From: Melieria omissa
Taxonomy: Eukaryota > Arthropoda > Insecta > Diptera > Ulidiidae
Length of the DNA: 64,000 nt
Direction of reading: 5' to 3'
Assembly (NCBI GenBank): GCA_963971225.1
Contig: OZ020269.1
Location: forward strand, 103,650,067 to 103,714,066
Shown: positions 10,396 to 21,489 of the stretch, piece after piece
How positions within the stretch are numbered: position 1 is the first letter of the stretch
Layout of the letters: every line of letters starts with the position of its first letter
The notes under the pieces: model-generated
Databases searched by the model: none
What the model was told of the DNA's origin: nothing
What the model saw: the letters and a program-made list of their open reading frames with translations, nothing else
Program-made: the position numbers and the translations under genes

Positions 10396-11758
10396 CTGTT
10401 CGTTTGGCTATCTATGTCTTGTCATTGCGGTCATTATGTCAATGACACGCTGGCCATTCTGTCGCAGTGCGAATCAAATAAAGAATACCGTGGCACATGG
10501 CTGGCAGCATTTGCCCACATCGCTGTCGCCATGTCGACATGCTAACAGCGCAATAAAAGTCAAGTTGCTCGCTTTTCCGGCTGCTTTTAAATCCAATTTA
10601 ACTCACGTGCCAGTAACCTGTGTGCACACACATTAAAAGCTGCGTGTGAGTGCAATATGTGTGTGTGTGTGTGTGTGTATGTTGTGCTTATGTCTAATAC
10701 ACTTGCAAAAGTCAATTTTAGCTGTCATGCAGCATGAACGAGCGAACATCAATTTAAATTGTTAATGATTGTTTATCTTTGCGTACGTCCTGGTCGCCCC
10801 CTGTCCACACCCCTTACCGCTGCCGAGAAGACAGCGTGTGTTTGTGTGTGTGAAGCAAAAAAATAGCAAGAAAAAACACAAAATTACGCCACAGCAAAGT
10901 AACATCTTATGCGAGTCAACACACACACACAAACAAACACGGCAGCATACTGAACGCACAACACAGCGCAGCAAGGACACGAAAGGCGTTACGATTTTTT
11001 GTTGCTGCTGCTGCTGCCACTTGTATGCTTTTGTTTTTGTGCATAGCTTATGTTGGTGTTGTTGTTGTTGTTGTTTTAGTAAATAGCGTTTTTCATGGTT
11101 CATAAAAATTTTAACAAGGACATGAATGCGCAAGAATTACTTTTAATACACGCATACACACATACAACACGCACACGCACATGCCTCGTCCGTGCCGCTG
11201 TGTTGTCGCATATTAATGCGCTCGTTACGTGCACAGCGAAGGCCAATGCACGCCCAAGCCCCATGTCAATCGGTTGCGCTTCGCTGGCACTTCCGATTTG
11301 ATTACTCATCCGGGTATCCTGCCCCATCATACATACACACACACACGCATATGCAGTGTGTTGGTCGGCGGTAGTGATGCAGAAAATTTGCATTGCAGTG
11401 AAAACAAATTGAAAACTAGGCAACAATAATGAGATTCTCACGTAACGGCGCTTAGGCAATCTGGACTTTAAGTCAGAAACAGTCAGTGCTGCAGTCAGTC
11501 ATTGACAAAAATAAAATGTTTTGAGGTTTAAAATCAGGCTAAAGTTTTTTCCAATCAATCAATTGATCCTTTCATCATGAATTTCAAGGACGTTTAGGTT
11601 TTCGACCATGACGTCGGAAGTTTTCGGGATCGCAATTCAGATTCTATGAAAAATCGAGTAAAATTGCTGTTGTTGATCGATTCAGCGATACCCAAATCTT
11701 TTTATTTTTTGAATCCTTGGCTTATTTCTTCTCATGTCATCATCACTTTTTATTTATG
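10396..11758. other. Host-like non-coding block with simple repeats
   Basis: Contains (GT)n at 10658-10679, a CTG/TGT-rich patch at 10999-11076 and CA-rich stretches (10919-10940, 11155-11180, 11330-11348). The overlapping short ORFs on both strands follow from these simple repeats. No coding exon was recognised. Confidence 0.5.
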
Positions 11759-12043
11759 GTGTAAATCAGTGTTGCCACATAAATGAAATGACTTTCTCCT
11801 AAATAAAAAAAAACAATACTGAAATTTGCTCCCAAATTTCCTCAAAATATATTTTTATAATTTCCGTCATTTAAAAGAAATTAAATAAAAATATATACAT
11901 ATAATTGTTTTAATGCAGCTTGTTTTTATTCATCTTCAACTTAACAACAAAAACTTAAAAAAAGCAAAACATATAACAAATCAATTAAATACCATAAAGT
12001 ATAATTTTTGGCTTAAATTGTTTAAGCTTAAAAATTTTAAACA

Positions 12044-12965
12044 TACACAGTGCGACAATTATGTATTAAGACTGCCTCTAGAAAACACAATTAAAACAAG
12101 ATATCTGCTAATTTTTCGGTATATTTATTCGAAATATTCTACTCCCGATTTAATAGTGATTCAAACGCGTGTTCCAGCTCATTTTTCGGAATATCCTCCA
12201 GTGCCCTCGTCAAAGCCCGTTGTGTGGTCTGAATGTCATCAAAAAATCAACCTTTCAACTTCAATTTTAGTTTCGAGAACAAAGAGAACTCGCACGGTGC
12301 CAAGTCAGGTGAATACGGCGGATCATTCTATACACAGACCTGATTCCCAGCCAAACATTGACGAACAATGAGTGCTGTGTGACTCGGTGCATTGTTGTGC
12401 AACAGAAACCAACTTTTTGGATCGCGGTATTCTTGTCGAATACGACGGATTCTGGCCATCAAACGGTTCAAAACTTCGAGGTAATATGCGGCAGTAACTG
12501 TTTGACCAGTTGGAACAAATTCTTTGTGGATAATTTCTTTGCTATCGAAGAATGTGCTCGAACAATGCTCATGTTTTGATTTTGGATGGAACTTTTCGTG
12601 GTTTGTTTTGGCTTGTGGTGAGTTTTTTGATTTCCATTCCGCACTTTGACGCTTGGTTTCTGGATCGTATTGGAAACACCATGTTTCATCACTCGTAACA
12701 ATTGTTTTCAGGAAGTTTGGATCATTTTCTTCGGCTGCAACGATGCCTCTAGAATGACTGACCGCTCTTTGCACCATTTTAAAATTTCAACTCAAACGAA
12801 AACGTGTTTTGCAAAATGAATTTTAATATATATTAAATGTCAACCAAATGTCATGAAATTTTGACAGTTAGTAGAGGAAAGTTTAAGCTTCAAAATGCAT
12901 GTGGATGGCGCGCTTGGTTGCTGAAATATGGTTCAAGTCTTAATACTTAATTGTCGCACTGTGTA
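12044..12965 (-). mobile_element. Internally deleted mariner element (12046-12963), TA target
   Basis: The inverted termini start CACAGTGCGACAATTA and end with the inverse complement (28-bp ends, two mismatches). They are flanked by TA at 12044-12045 and 12964-12965. The 918-bp length is below the usual 1.3 kb of mariners, and the missing part is the transposase N-terminus. The element is nested in the hAT-like copy 2, so it arrived later. Confidence 0.95.
12145..12777 (-). pseudogene. mariner transposase, inactive C-terminal two thirds
   Basis: An open stretch of 149 codons from 12777 to 12328 followed by in-frame stops, with homology continuing to about 12145. Recognisable mariner motifs in order: TSDETW with YDPETK (first catalytic Asp, residue 30 of the open part), KEFVPTGQTV, YYLEVLNRL, LLHNNAPSHTA and then YSPDLAPCEF downstream of a stop. 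The second catalytic Asp is replaced by Asn (residue 128) and the third by Glu (spacing of 34 from the second, as in the D,D34D group). The N-terminal helix-turn-helix part is absent. With stops, an N-terminal deletion and two substituted catalytic positions, the protein cannot be active. Confidence 0.93.
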
Positions 12966-13472
12966 ATTAACAATTATCGAAATAGTTGCCAAAAGATGTT
13001 TTGTTGCCATTGTTCCCACTACATCATACTTCGTTATTCAAAAAACTTCCAAAAATTCACTAAGGATCTGAAATATCCCCTAACATACGTAAAATGTAAA
13101 TCTCCTTAACTTTTCCTTAAACAATTCTTCCTCATAAAAATTCTCCTAAAAGACCAAGAATCTTCTAAAACTATTCATTAAAAAATTAAAAATTGACAGT
13201 GTTTTGTTGCCAGTGTTCTCTATACATCATACTTCGTTATTAGAAAAATTCCCAAAAAACCACTAAGGATTATTGCCAGTGTTCCCAATACATCATACTT
13301 CGTTATCCGAAAAATTCCCTAATATCCACAAAGGATCCTAAAACTCCCCTAACATAAAAGGGCACTCCTAAAGTTTCCCCTACACAATTCTTCTTCTTAA
13401 AAATTCTCTTAAAAGGCCAATATCTTCTAAATCTAGGAGAGCAACTCCAGATCTGGCAACACTGGTGTAAAT

Positions 13473-14630
13473 TGTTGCTTGTCATTGTACAAAGATAGCA
13501 AAAATACGTTAGAAAAAGTGATAAAGGAAAATTTTTGTTAGTATCTTAGCGACATCTTTTGAACTTGACCCTGTTTGATGCCAAGAAAAGTGTACATGGC
13601 TGCCACTACAACCAAAACTAACTTAACCCAACTTTTTACACTCCACTTTTAATACAATGACAAACAAATCATTAATATTTAGATTGTAATACATTCATTT
13701 GTAATTCCAAAATGTTTCAACAACAACAAACAAACAAAAAAAACAAAGGACTATTTAGCGAACCACTGCCAAATTGGCGACAATCAATAAAATCAACAAC
13801 AAAGCACTTTTCTACTCATACAAAACAATGCAACACTGTTCAACCATGGCAACCATACACAAATGATTGACAACAACTACAACAACAATAATAGCGAACA
13901 AGCAACACAAAAACAAATGTAACTATGGGCAATTTATTAATAAAACACCGATTGAATTGGTGCGTTGAAATTGGTTTGAAGTAAGACAAAAGTCAAATTG
14001 ATTGGTGCCGTTTCCAAAACAACTCAATTTCGTGTTAATTAAATGTTCAGCGCACCGATCACGAAATGGCAATAGCCACACAAAATTACAGTCAAACAAC
14101 AACTTAAATGGCAAAGCAGCGCAGCGCGTTCAAAGTGGGAGATCGGCGGCGATGCGATCAGTCGACATTTGTTGGTGTTGATTGATCACGTTTGGTCACA
14201 ACAGCGCCAACGACTATACAACTAAATATATGTGCGTGTGTGTTTGTTTATACACTCAACAAGGTATGAATGTGTATATATACATTCCTATATTTGATGA
14301 TGATCGTGCGGGTTTCTTGCCATTTTCGTATTTATTCAATTTTTGACATTCCGGCTATCGATCATTTTTTAATCGCCATTCGACAATTTGTCAGTTTCTT
14401 GTTGTATTCATTGTAGATACATGAAATGTGAATCTTAATTGATGGCAATTTTGTGTTTGATGTGAGCACATTGACAGCTTTATGGGGCAAAAGCTTTATT
14501 AATTGTTTCGAGAGATCTTATTAGAAGATACTTTGATGGGACTAATTATTGGGTCAAGTTCAGACAAGTATGAATAAAAAAAGTAATAAACTATGGTATG
14601 CTTTAAAAACTAAATATACTATGGAAAAAC
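13473..14630. other. Host-like non-coding block
   Basis: CAA-rich and otherwise featureless, with a GC-richer patch near 14110-14170. The 63-codon minus-strand ORF (13923-14114) has no recognisable domain. No element boundaries were seen. Confidence 0.4.
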
Positions 14631-14740
14631 CAGTGTTGTATACACATTTCAAATGGGTAGATTTTGTGATATCACTATGGACCATATAATAGGCCTCCGA
14701 ATGTGCCTCTGATAGAGGCAGCCAACATAATCAACCTAAC
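14631..14740 (+). repeat. SINE 3' tail module (solo)
   Basis: Begins cagtgttgtatacaca, contains 'tgatatcactatggacc' and 'gcctctgatagaggcagcc', and ends in 'aacctaacc'. The same module forms the 3' end of the SINE at 15061-15174 and recurs alone at 56103-56218. Confidence 0.75.
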
Positions 14741-14775
14741 CATAGTTGGGTCTTGAAGAAAAAGCATGTCTGATA

Positions 14776-15177
14776 GGCTGTGATAGTCAAGCGGGTAGCG
14801 CGCTGGCTTCTCATACCAAAGGCTCCAGGTTCGATTCCTGGCTCGGGCTGGTGAACCACTTACCTACTTCTATCGCTATCTACATGAAGGGAATGAGAAT
14901 TACAAGAATCGCACAAGTGCGCTCTTGGCAGGCAATGGCAAAACCTCCAAGTGTGAACGAAAAACTGCCAATTGCCGTTCGGATTCGGCGTTAAACTGTA
15001 GGTCCCCTCCCCCCCTTTCCCCATCCGCTTGAAATGTGTGCTGTAACATATGTTGGCAAAACAGTGTTGCATACACAGTTCAACAACGGGTGAAATATGT
15101 GGTATCACAATGGGCCTTTCAGGCCTCCGAGTGTGTCTCTCATAGAGGCAGCGACCGCAACCTAACCTAACCTAGGC
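14776..15177 (+). mobile_element. tRNA-headed SINE with CCTAA tail
   Basis: The head (about 14780-14855) has an internal polymerase III promoter: an A box around 'tagtcaagcgggtagcgcg' (14784) and a near-consensus B box GGTTCGATTCC (14828-14838). The core contains 'caatggcaaaacctccaag' and 'ttcggattcggcgttaaact' with 'gtaggtcccc', shared with the SINEs at 41535 and 52738. It ends in the tail module (cagtgttgcatacaca, 'gtggtatcacaatgggcc', 'tctctcatagaggcagc') and CCTAACCTAACCTA. The head differs from that of the other two SINEs, so it is a separate subfamily. The tRNA-like part is not a functional tRNA gene. Confidence 0.85.
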
Positions 15178-15392
15178 AGTGATAAAGATACTGATAGACA
15201 AAAATGATCGAGAGAGAGGAGGGGGGGTAAGGGTACCATGACAAAAAGGGCTTAGATAAAAGTGTTCTTGGTTAGTTTTTCTGATCGGATGTCGCTTGAA
15301 AAGAAGCGTTTTATATAATCTTGATACGATTTAATATTGAACTACGAATTAATTTTTGGATCAAGTGTTAGCCAAGTGGGTCCTTTAAGTGG
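15178..15392. other. Unassigned spacer
   Basis: Purine-rich patch near 15207-15235; nothing else recognised. Confidence 0.4.
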
Positions 15393-15890
15393 ACCCATTA
15401 AAGCCGGGTACCAGTTCCGCCCATACGATTTTGATAAAATTTCATACATGACCTGGAATTGACCCAAAATGATCAGAAATTTCAGCTTTCTATCTCTGCA
15501 CGTTGCTGAGATATTCATTGGGTATTTTGTACCCATTAGGCAGTAATGGTAGCTTTTTTCCATACTTTTTAAAGTGGTCAACTAAACACGTGAACAAAAG
15601 ATGTATTGTTTACAAGTATAACTCACTTGTAGAGGCGGATTTTTATGAAGTTCTAGGGCCACTACGTTTCACCACATTTTCCACCTCAGGAAAATTCATA
15701 ATTTTTGGAGTCTGGTAACTCTAGCTAGATGGCGGAGTTTTAGGGTGACCTCCATAAGCCTAAGGTAGTTCGATCTTTACCCCAACCATCCCTATCAATG
15801 ATTTTGGGATATCTCTACCACGAACTTTTCTGTGATTTTTTTACAAAGTCAATTTTCATAGGTAAATTTTTACCCATTAGGCAGCAATGG
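15393..15890 (+). repeat. Dispersed repeat family D, copy A
   Basis: About 490 bp closely matching 51195-51624. Landmarks: 'ttaaagccgggtaccagttc', 'tcatacatgacctggaattg', 'ctatctctgcacgtt', 'cacgtgaac', 'gtctggtaactcta', 'gatatctctaccacgaactt' and the end 'tttacccattagg'. Relative to copy B it carries about 54 extra bases near 15530-15585 that include an additional copy of 'acccattaggcag'. No transposase or clear TIR was seen, so its class is unknown. Confidence 0.85.
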
Positions 15891-16340
15891 ACAGCAAGAA
15901 CATTGGTTGATAGGAAGTGATACTGGCTTTCTATCAATCCGCATTAAGGATTCACAAAGTGTTACTTGGTTACTTTTTTCTAATAAGTTTTGTAGTATGT
16001 ATTTTTTATGGTATTATGGTAACTTGAGAAGAAATTAGCCTGGGACTTAAATATAAAGATATGGTGTAAGGATGTAGATTAGAAAGAAGAAAATGGACCA
16101 TTTAATATAAAAAAGCCGTCTGGAGTTGAGTTGGTTGGGGAAAAAATCGTTCCGAACTCACAACTTTCTTAGGTCAGGATTTAGGTCAAGAGGTCGAATT
16201 TAAAAGGAAAAAGTAAAGTAAAAGAAAAAGATGTGGATGTGAGTTAATTTGAGAGAAATAATCTTCCTTTCCCATTAAGTACGAAACATCACTTTACTTG
16301 GCATCAATCAGGGTCAAAATCAAGGAATGCTACGGAGATT
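15891..16340. other. Unassigned purine-rich DNA
   Basis: Rich in GA/AA words and probably older, diverged sequence related to the adjacent 309-bp array, but no repeat register could be fixed. Confidence 0.35.
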
Positions 16341-16344
16341 CTGG

Positions 16345-17265
16345 GAAAATTTTCTAATGGGTTTTGTTGCCTCTGTACAAAAAAAAGGATCGGATTTGTA
16401 GAATAAGGATATATGATTAGGAAGTAGCTTTGAGACGAGTAAAAATAAGTATTTCATAAAAAAAGATCATAAAAAGATCTGGATATGAGTTGATTTATGA
16501 AAAGAATGATTGAATTTCAAGGAGACAAGTTTTGCTATTGAGGATGTATGTAGGTTTGAAAGTGATAGTAAGGTGAGAGAGAGCTGAGATTTGTGAGGGT
16601 TTAACGGTGGGAGAGTTGACAGGGGAGATTTCTTCTGAGAAAATTGTTCTGGGTCACATTTTCTAATGTGGTTTTGCTCTCTCTGTACAATGACAAGGAT
16701 TGGATTTGAAGGAAAAGTATGCATGATTAGGAATTTTGAGACAAGTAAATGTAAGTATTTCATAAAAAAAATATCATAAAAGAAGAGCTGGATATGAGTT
16801 GATTCATGAAAAGAATTATTGGATTTCAAGGAGAAAAGTTTTGCTATTGAGGATGTATGTAAGTTTGAAAGTGATAGTAAGGTGAAAGAGAGTTGAGATT
16901 TGTGAGGCTTTAGAGGTGAGAGAGTTGAGAGGGGAGATTTCTTCTGAGAAAATTGTTCTGGGTCACATTTTCTAATGCGGTTTTGCTCTCTATGTACAAT
17001 GAAAAGAATCGGATTTGAAGAAGTAAAAAAGAGTATTTCATAAAAAACGATCATAAAAGAAGATCTGGATATGAGTTGATTTACAAAAAGGATGATTGAA
17101 TTTCAAGGAGAAAAAATTTGGTATTGAGGATGTAGGATTTAGGTTCGAAAAAGATGTTAAGGAGAAAGAGAGCTGAGATTTGTGAGTGTTTAGTGGTGGG
17201 GGGGTTGAGAGGGGGATGGTTGAGAGGAGGGAGGGTTAAGAAAGTGGAGGGTTGACGGGCTTCAA
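16345..17265. repeat. 309-bp tandem array, three copies
   Basis: The landmark 'ttctaatg' followed by ggttttg and 'ctgtac' or 'tgtac' occurs at 16352, 16661 and 16970, giving a period of exactly 309 bp twice. Each unit contains 'ggatatgagttgatt', 'atttcaaggaga', 'ttgaggatgta', 'agagctgagatttgtgag' or similar, and a G-rich end. The third copy has a deletion near its start and a degenerate end (17190-17265). The minus strand shows ORFs repeating the same peptides, an effect of the array rather than a gene. Confidence 0.93.
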
Positions 17266-18238
17266 ACAAGAATTGCTAGTGCAAAATATGGTTTCCAATG
17301 AAATTGGGCTCAACAGTTGTACGCAAAATTCTCGTTCCACTCAAAAAAAAAAAATCCTGTGTCCGTCACTGCTTGGGAAAGAATGTGAATGGATTAGGAA
17401 GTGATGGTTAGATGACAAAAATGAGCATTTATTACAAAAGAAAAAGATCAATGATCTGATTTTTGGATTTCAAGAAGAAAAATTTTAATTTAGGATGTAA
17501 GAAGTGATGATAAGAATAGTAATGATTTAAAATAAGTAAAAAGAAAAGCATGCGAATGTGAACTGAGTTGAGAAAAAGTTCACTGGGTTTTTAGAAAACT
17601 AATTTTAGTGTAAGGATGTAAAATCAAAGGTTAAAACGAATGGCAAGATGGGCAAGAGAGCCTGGGACTTGAAGGACAGTTTTTGAACTTGAATTAAAAA
17701 ATGATAGCTATATGAAGAAAAAGTTACTGATTAAGATACAAAGATTTTGGGAGCGAGGATATCAATTGGGAAGTGATGATAAGTTGAAAAAGTTAAAGAC
17801 TGAGGAGAAGTTAAGACTGGACTATAATCGCAAAGAAAGGGAATGTCAAAACTGAGAACTTGTTCAGGGGAAAAGAATTCGGTGCGTAAATATCGATTTG
17901 GAAGTAATGGTGAGCTTTGAGGCTGGACTAGAAACGAAAGGGGTCCAAATGTGCGAATTTGAGAATGTGCGTTAAGAAGTGTGAATGAAATGAGAAAACT
18001 AAGCTTTGGATTTAAAAGAATAGGATCTTGTAGTACGGAAAATACAGTGATTTCACAATGTTTAAATATTTGGCATTAAAAATACGTTTGTAAAGACAAA
18101 CATGCCATGATTCAATGCTTGAAGAATCAAAGATCAAGGTACAAGTTAAGAATACCCATAGAGAAGATGAGCAGTTGTTATACTTCAAGGATCAATAAGG
18201 CTTGGTGTAACATATATAACAATGTACAAAAAAAAACA
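17266..18238. other. Unassigned purine-rich DNA
   Basis: Sequence with the same GA-rich texture (words such as 'aagtgatgataag', 'gaagtgatggttag') as the 309-bp array, possibly its decayed continuation. No genes. Confidence 0.35.
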
Positions 18239-18743
18239 TAACAAGGTTCTGACAACGGATTCTGGTAGAGGGGACCAAAAAAAAAATATACGTGCATCGG
18301 CGTTTTGAAAGTTTACGTCAAAGTTTTCCCCTTTTTGCGCATTCTTATGGTGAATCGGCATACGAAAACCATATAACATCACATTTTAGGTATATAATGT
18401 GTTGAACAATTTGATGTAAAATTCTACGAAGAAGAGTTTTGTGGAGCATTTTAACCCTGTAGCTCCTATTGATATGGGTCAACTTGACCCTTTTTTCTGA
18501 AATTCCAAAAATGTCCTGTAAAACAGGTCTTTTTAAGGACAAAATGTAACACGAAAATGTTTGCCATAAAATTCTACTATAGGTCTCTGAATACATCAAA
18601 GCTAAGAAATTAACTCAAACGCAGAATTAAGCCAAAACTGAAAATGTGTTTAAGTGTTTATTTCGTACTTAATCAAAATTGATACTAAAATCTCCTACAG
18701 TGTTTGGTCCCCTCTACCAGAAACCGTTGTCAGAACCTTGTTA
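18239..18743. mobile_element. TA-flanked MITE with 40-bp TIRs (18241-18741)
   Basis: The left end starts ACAAGGTTCTGACAACGG and continues through 'tctggtagaggggacc'. The right end is the inverse complement with one difference over about 40 bp. Both ends are flanked by TA (18239-18240, 18742-18743), the Tc1/mariner-type target. The length is 501 bp with no transposase recognised. Near-identity of the ends suggests a fairly recent insertion. Confidence 0.9.
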
Positions 18744-19640
18744 GTTTTAAAAAATTTGATTTTATTGTGCAGTGTAATTTAAGTTTATTGAGAAATATGA
18801 TGTGATTGTACAGGGAAGATATGGAAAGAATGTTGTGCCTGAAAAAGTAATTCGACACAGTGAAGAACAAATGAGAGAAAAAAAACCCACAAAACTGAAC
18901 CAAAATCAAAATCTCGTCCAACTTGTTTTCAAAATTCCAATCTTAAAAATTAGCATTTTCAGCGGTTCCCTTATTCATAAAATTTTTTCATTGCATTCAC
19001 TCACAAACCATCTTTCTGAACATCCACAAAGTAGGCAACGAACACTTCATGCTGTATTAACGTGTAACTTTGACAAATTGTGTGCGAAAAGGCATTAAAC
19101 TCTGCACACAGCCAAACACAAAAAAAAACCAACAACAAAGACAACAATTGTGGTTAAAGTTAACCACAAAATAAAAGCTTAATTGCCGACATAATTAAGT
19201 TGTAGGAAGTTGTTTGTATTAGGGCTGCATGCGCTCTTCCATCGCCTAACAACAGCAACAACTAAGCAGCGTGTTTCTAAAGAAACCGAAAAAGCCATAT
19301 TCGTAATTGTCACATTTTGACAGTTGCCATATTTCTTCGATTTGTAAGCCACACTAATAAACGTTGGCCGCATGAATGAACGAAGGCCAAAGCAGCGCAA
19401 CGCATACAAAAGACGACAGGAAAGCAGCTTAGCAACGCTAGAAGACACTGGCTAAAGGCTTAAAAAAAATATATGGTTTTCAACCATGTTTGTGGTCAAA
19501 AAGCGTAAAGGTAACCTGTTTGAAGTTTTTTCGTATATTTGTTGTGCTTAGTTTTGGGCTTTTGTTTTTTGTAGTTTTGCGTGAGAAGCGCATAGGGACT
19601 GTGGTGAATTTTTGTTGTAATTTTTTTTTGTCATTTATCA
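18744..19640. other. Unassigned non-coding DNA
   Basis: Mixed AT-rich sequence. An ORF of 98 codons (18802-19098, plus) and one of 89 codons (19179-19448, minus) have no recognisable domains and no splice context that I can support. Confidence 0.4.
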
Positions 19641-19644
19641 TACG

Positions 19645-19885
19645 AGTGTAGGTTGAGTGTATGAAGTCTTTATGTGTTTGAATGCCTTCGAATTGAGTGT
19701 CGTATGTGATATTGAATTCAGTGTAGGAAGAGCGGAAGAGTAGAAAAAGTCTTTATAGATGTGAATGTCTAAGAAATTGAGCGCCGTATGGAATATTGAG
19801 TTCAGCGTAGGAAGAGTAGGAGGAGTCTTTATAGATATGAATGCGTCAGAAATCGAGTGTGGTATGTGACATTGATTTGAGTTAG
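19645..19885. repeat. Minisatellite of about 80 bp, three copies
   Basis: The unit starting agtcttta occurs at 19664, 19748 and 19824 (spacing 84 and 76). It contains 'gtatgtgatattgaattcag' or variants and 'taggaagag'. Confidence 0.85.
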
Positions 19886-20263
19886 TCATACGACATTTAT
19901 GGTCTGTGATAGCGGAATCTGTTTAGGTACAACGGATTCTGGGAACATAGAGATTAAGACTGAGCAATTAATATGGCAAAGTTTAATAAGTCAACAATAA
20001 TTAAGTGATAGCCCACACCTGATGTGAGTTGCTTGGTTCACTTAAACTAATTATTGCTAAAATTTTTGGGTTTGTTATTATAAAAGACACCTTCCAGTGG
20101 TTTGCATTGAAATGATGAGGTAATGGTTGAACAAGAAAGATGTAAGTTCTATGTTTAAATTCTATGATCTATTCATTCTAAGATGAAACAAATTGCGTGG
20201 AGTTTGTTTTTAGATTAGTAATGGTTCAGATAAAAATACAAATAGAAAGTAATACAATAGAAG
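19886..20263. other. Unassigned spacer
   Basis: AT-rich, nothing recognised. Confidence 0.35.
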
Positions 20264-21433
20264 TTAACCCATTTCGTACCAATATTTTGAGAAAGGTTTT
20301 ATTTGAAAATTTTTGTGTAGTAGGAGGGCAAATAAGGTGAAAACAGTCCCAGAAAATGAGTTTGAACGAGATCGATGATGGCATTTGCCCCTAATCGCAG
20401 ATTAAAATGTGATTTTTTTTAACACCTTCGCGCCTTCTGTCACTATCTGAACAGATTTGAACGTATTTCATTGTAATACAAATACTAATTTTGCTTTTTC
20501 AATCATTGTGTTCAGATTTTGTACAAAATCAAAAATATTAAAATTAAACAAATTTTAAACAAACTTAAACAAATTTTAAAATATTCTAACAAAACAATCT
20601 GAATTTTTTTTACCTTTAATGAGGAAGGCCTGGCATGGCAATCAAATATTTTATTAGAAAGAAAAAAAACAACATAAACTTTCGATTTTACAAGCTTTTC
20701 GTAATGAAAGAAACTGCATAACATTACTAATTTTGTCAACGACGAATCAAAGGTACGAAATAGGTTAAGAGATCTAAACAAATTTTATTTTAATACAAAA
20801 TAAATGTGGCATTTTTCCAACTACTTTGTGTGGGTTTTGAACAAATCTGGTTATTTTTAGTAATATTAAAGAATTTAAGAAAATAGTCTGTATATGATGT
20901 TTTTGGATGAAAGCCCAACTTTAATAGATATGATGATATTTAATAGATATTTTAATACAAAATATTTAATAGATATTTTATATAAAAGCCAATATATCTA
21001 AGTAAAATATAAAACCCCTAAGCTTTAGATTAAACAGTTTTATTGTAATAAAAAAATTGCAAACATGACTAATTTCTATGATTCGTTAGCGAATCAAAGT
21101 TACGAAATGGGTTAAAAGTTCTAAAAATTTTATTATAATACAAAATTAACGTGGCATTTTTGTAATCACCCTATATCAGTTTTGGAGAAATCCAGTTATT
21201 TTTAATGATTTTAAAACATTTAAGAAAAAGTCTGTATATGAGTTCTTTCTCAATGAATGCCCAGCTTTAATAGAGAAGGCGTGCCACGCAGGAAAATATT
21301 TTCTAAAAATAGATCTTAGTTAATGTCAGAAACCTAAACTTTAGATTACACAGGTTTTTCGTATAAAAAAAAAACTGCAAACATTACTAATTTTTATGAT
21401 TCGTTATCTAATGAAAGGTACGAAATGGGTTAA
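20264..21433. mobile_element. TTAA-flanked element with reiterated ends (20268-21429)
   Basis: Starts CCCATTTCGTACC after TTAA (20264-20267) and ends GGTACGAAATGGG before TTAA (21430-21433), a perfect 13-bp inverted repeat. Inside, the right-end sequence recurs in direct orientation near 20753 (ggtacgaaataggttaa) and 21112 (ttacgaaatgggttaa), so a unit of about 305-360 bp is tandemly repeated. The unit includes 'acattactaattt', 'gtggcattttt' and 'agtctgtatatga'. No transposase remains. TTAA flanks suggest piggyBac-type mobilisation (inference). Confidence 0.75.
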
Positions 21434-21489
21434 TGAAAAGTATGCCTGACGGTCTGAAAGCTATTGGGCCTAAAGACCAGCATGGAATC

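Larger units (their letters stand above)
11759..13472 (+). mobile_element. hAT-like non-autonomous element, copy 2 (11767-13464) with exact 8-bp TSD
   Basis: Begins CAGTGTTGCCA at 11767 and ends TGGCAACACTG at 13464, an 11-bp perfect inverted repeat. The flanks gtgtaaat (11759-11766) and gtgtaaat (13465-13472) are identical, an 8-bp duplication characteristic of hAT transposons. It belongs to the same family as 8581-9875 in opposite orientation. A mariner sits inside it (12046-12963). The right half carries a reiterated block, 'ttgccagtgttcccaatacatc'-like, at about 12998, 13208 and 13271, so it expanded internally. Excluding the mariner it is about 780 bp. No hAT transposase is present. Confidence 0.88.

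Noticed and set aside
10762..11133. Pair of overlapping ORFs on opposite strands (123 and 105 codons)
   Set aside because: They arise from CTG/TGT and CA repeats.
14778..14855. Possible tRNA gene
   Set aside because: The A and B boxes are good but the arms do not close into a full cloverleaf, and the sequence continues into a SINE body shared with other copies.
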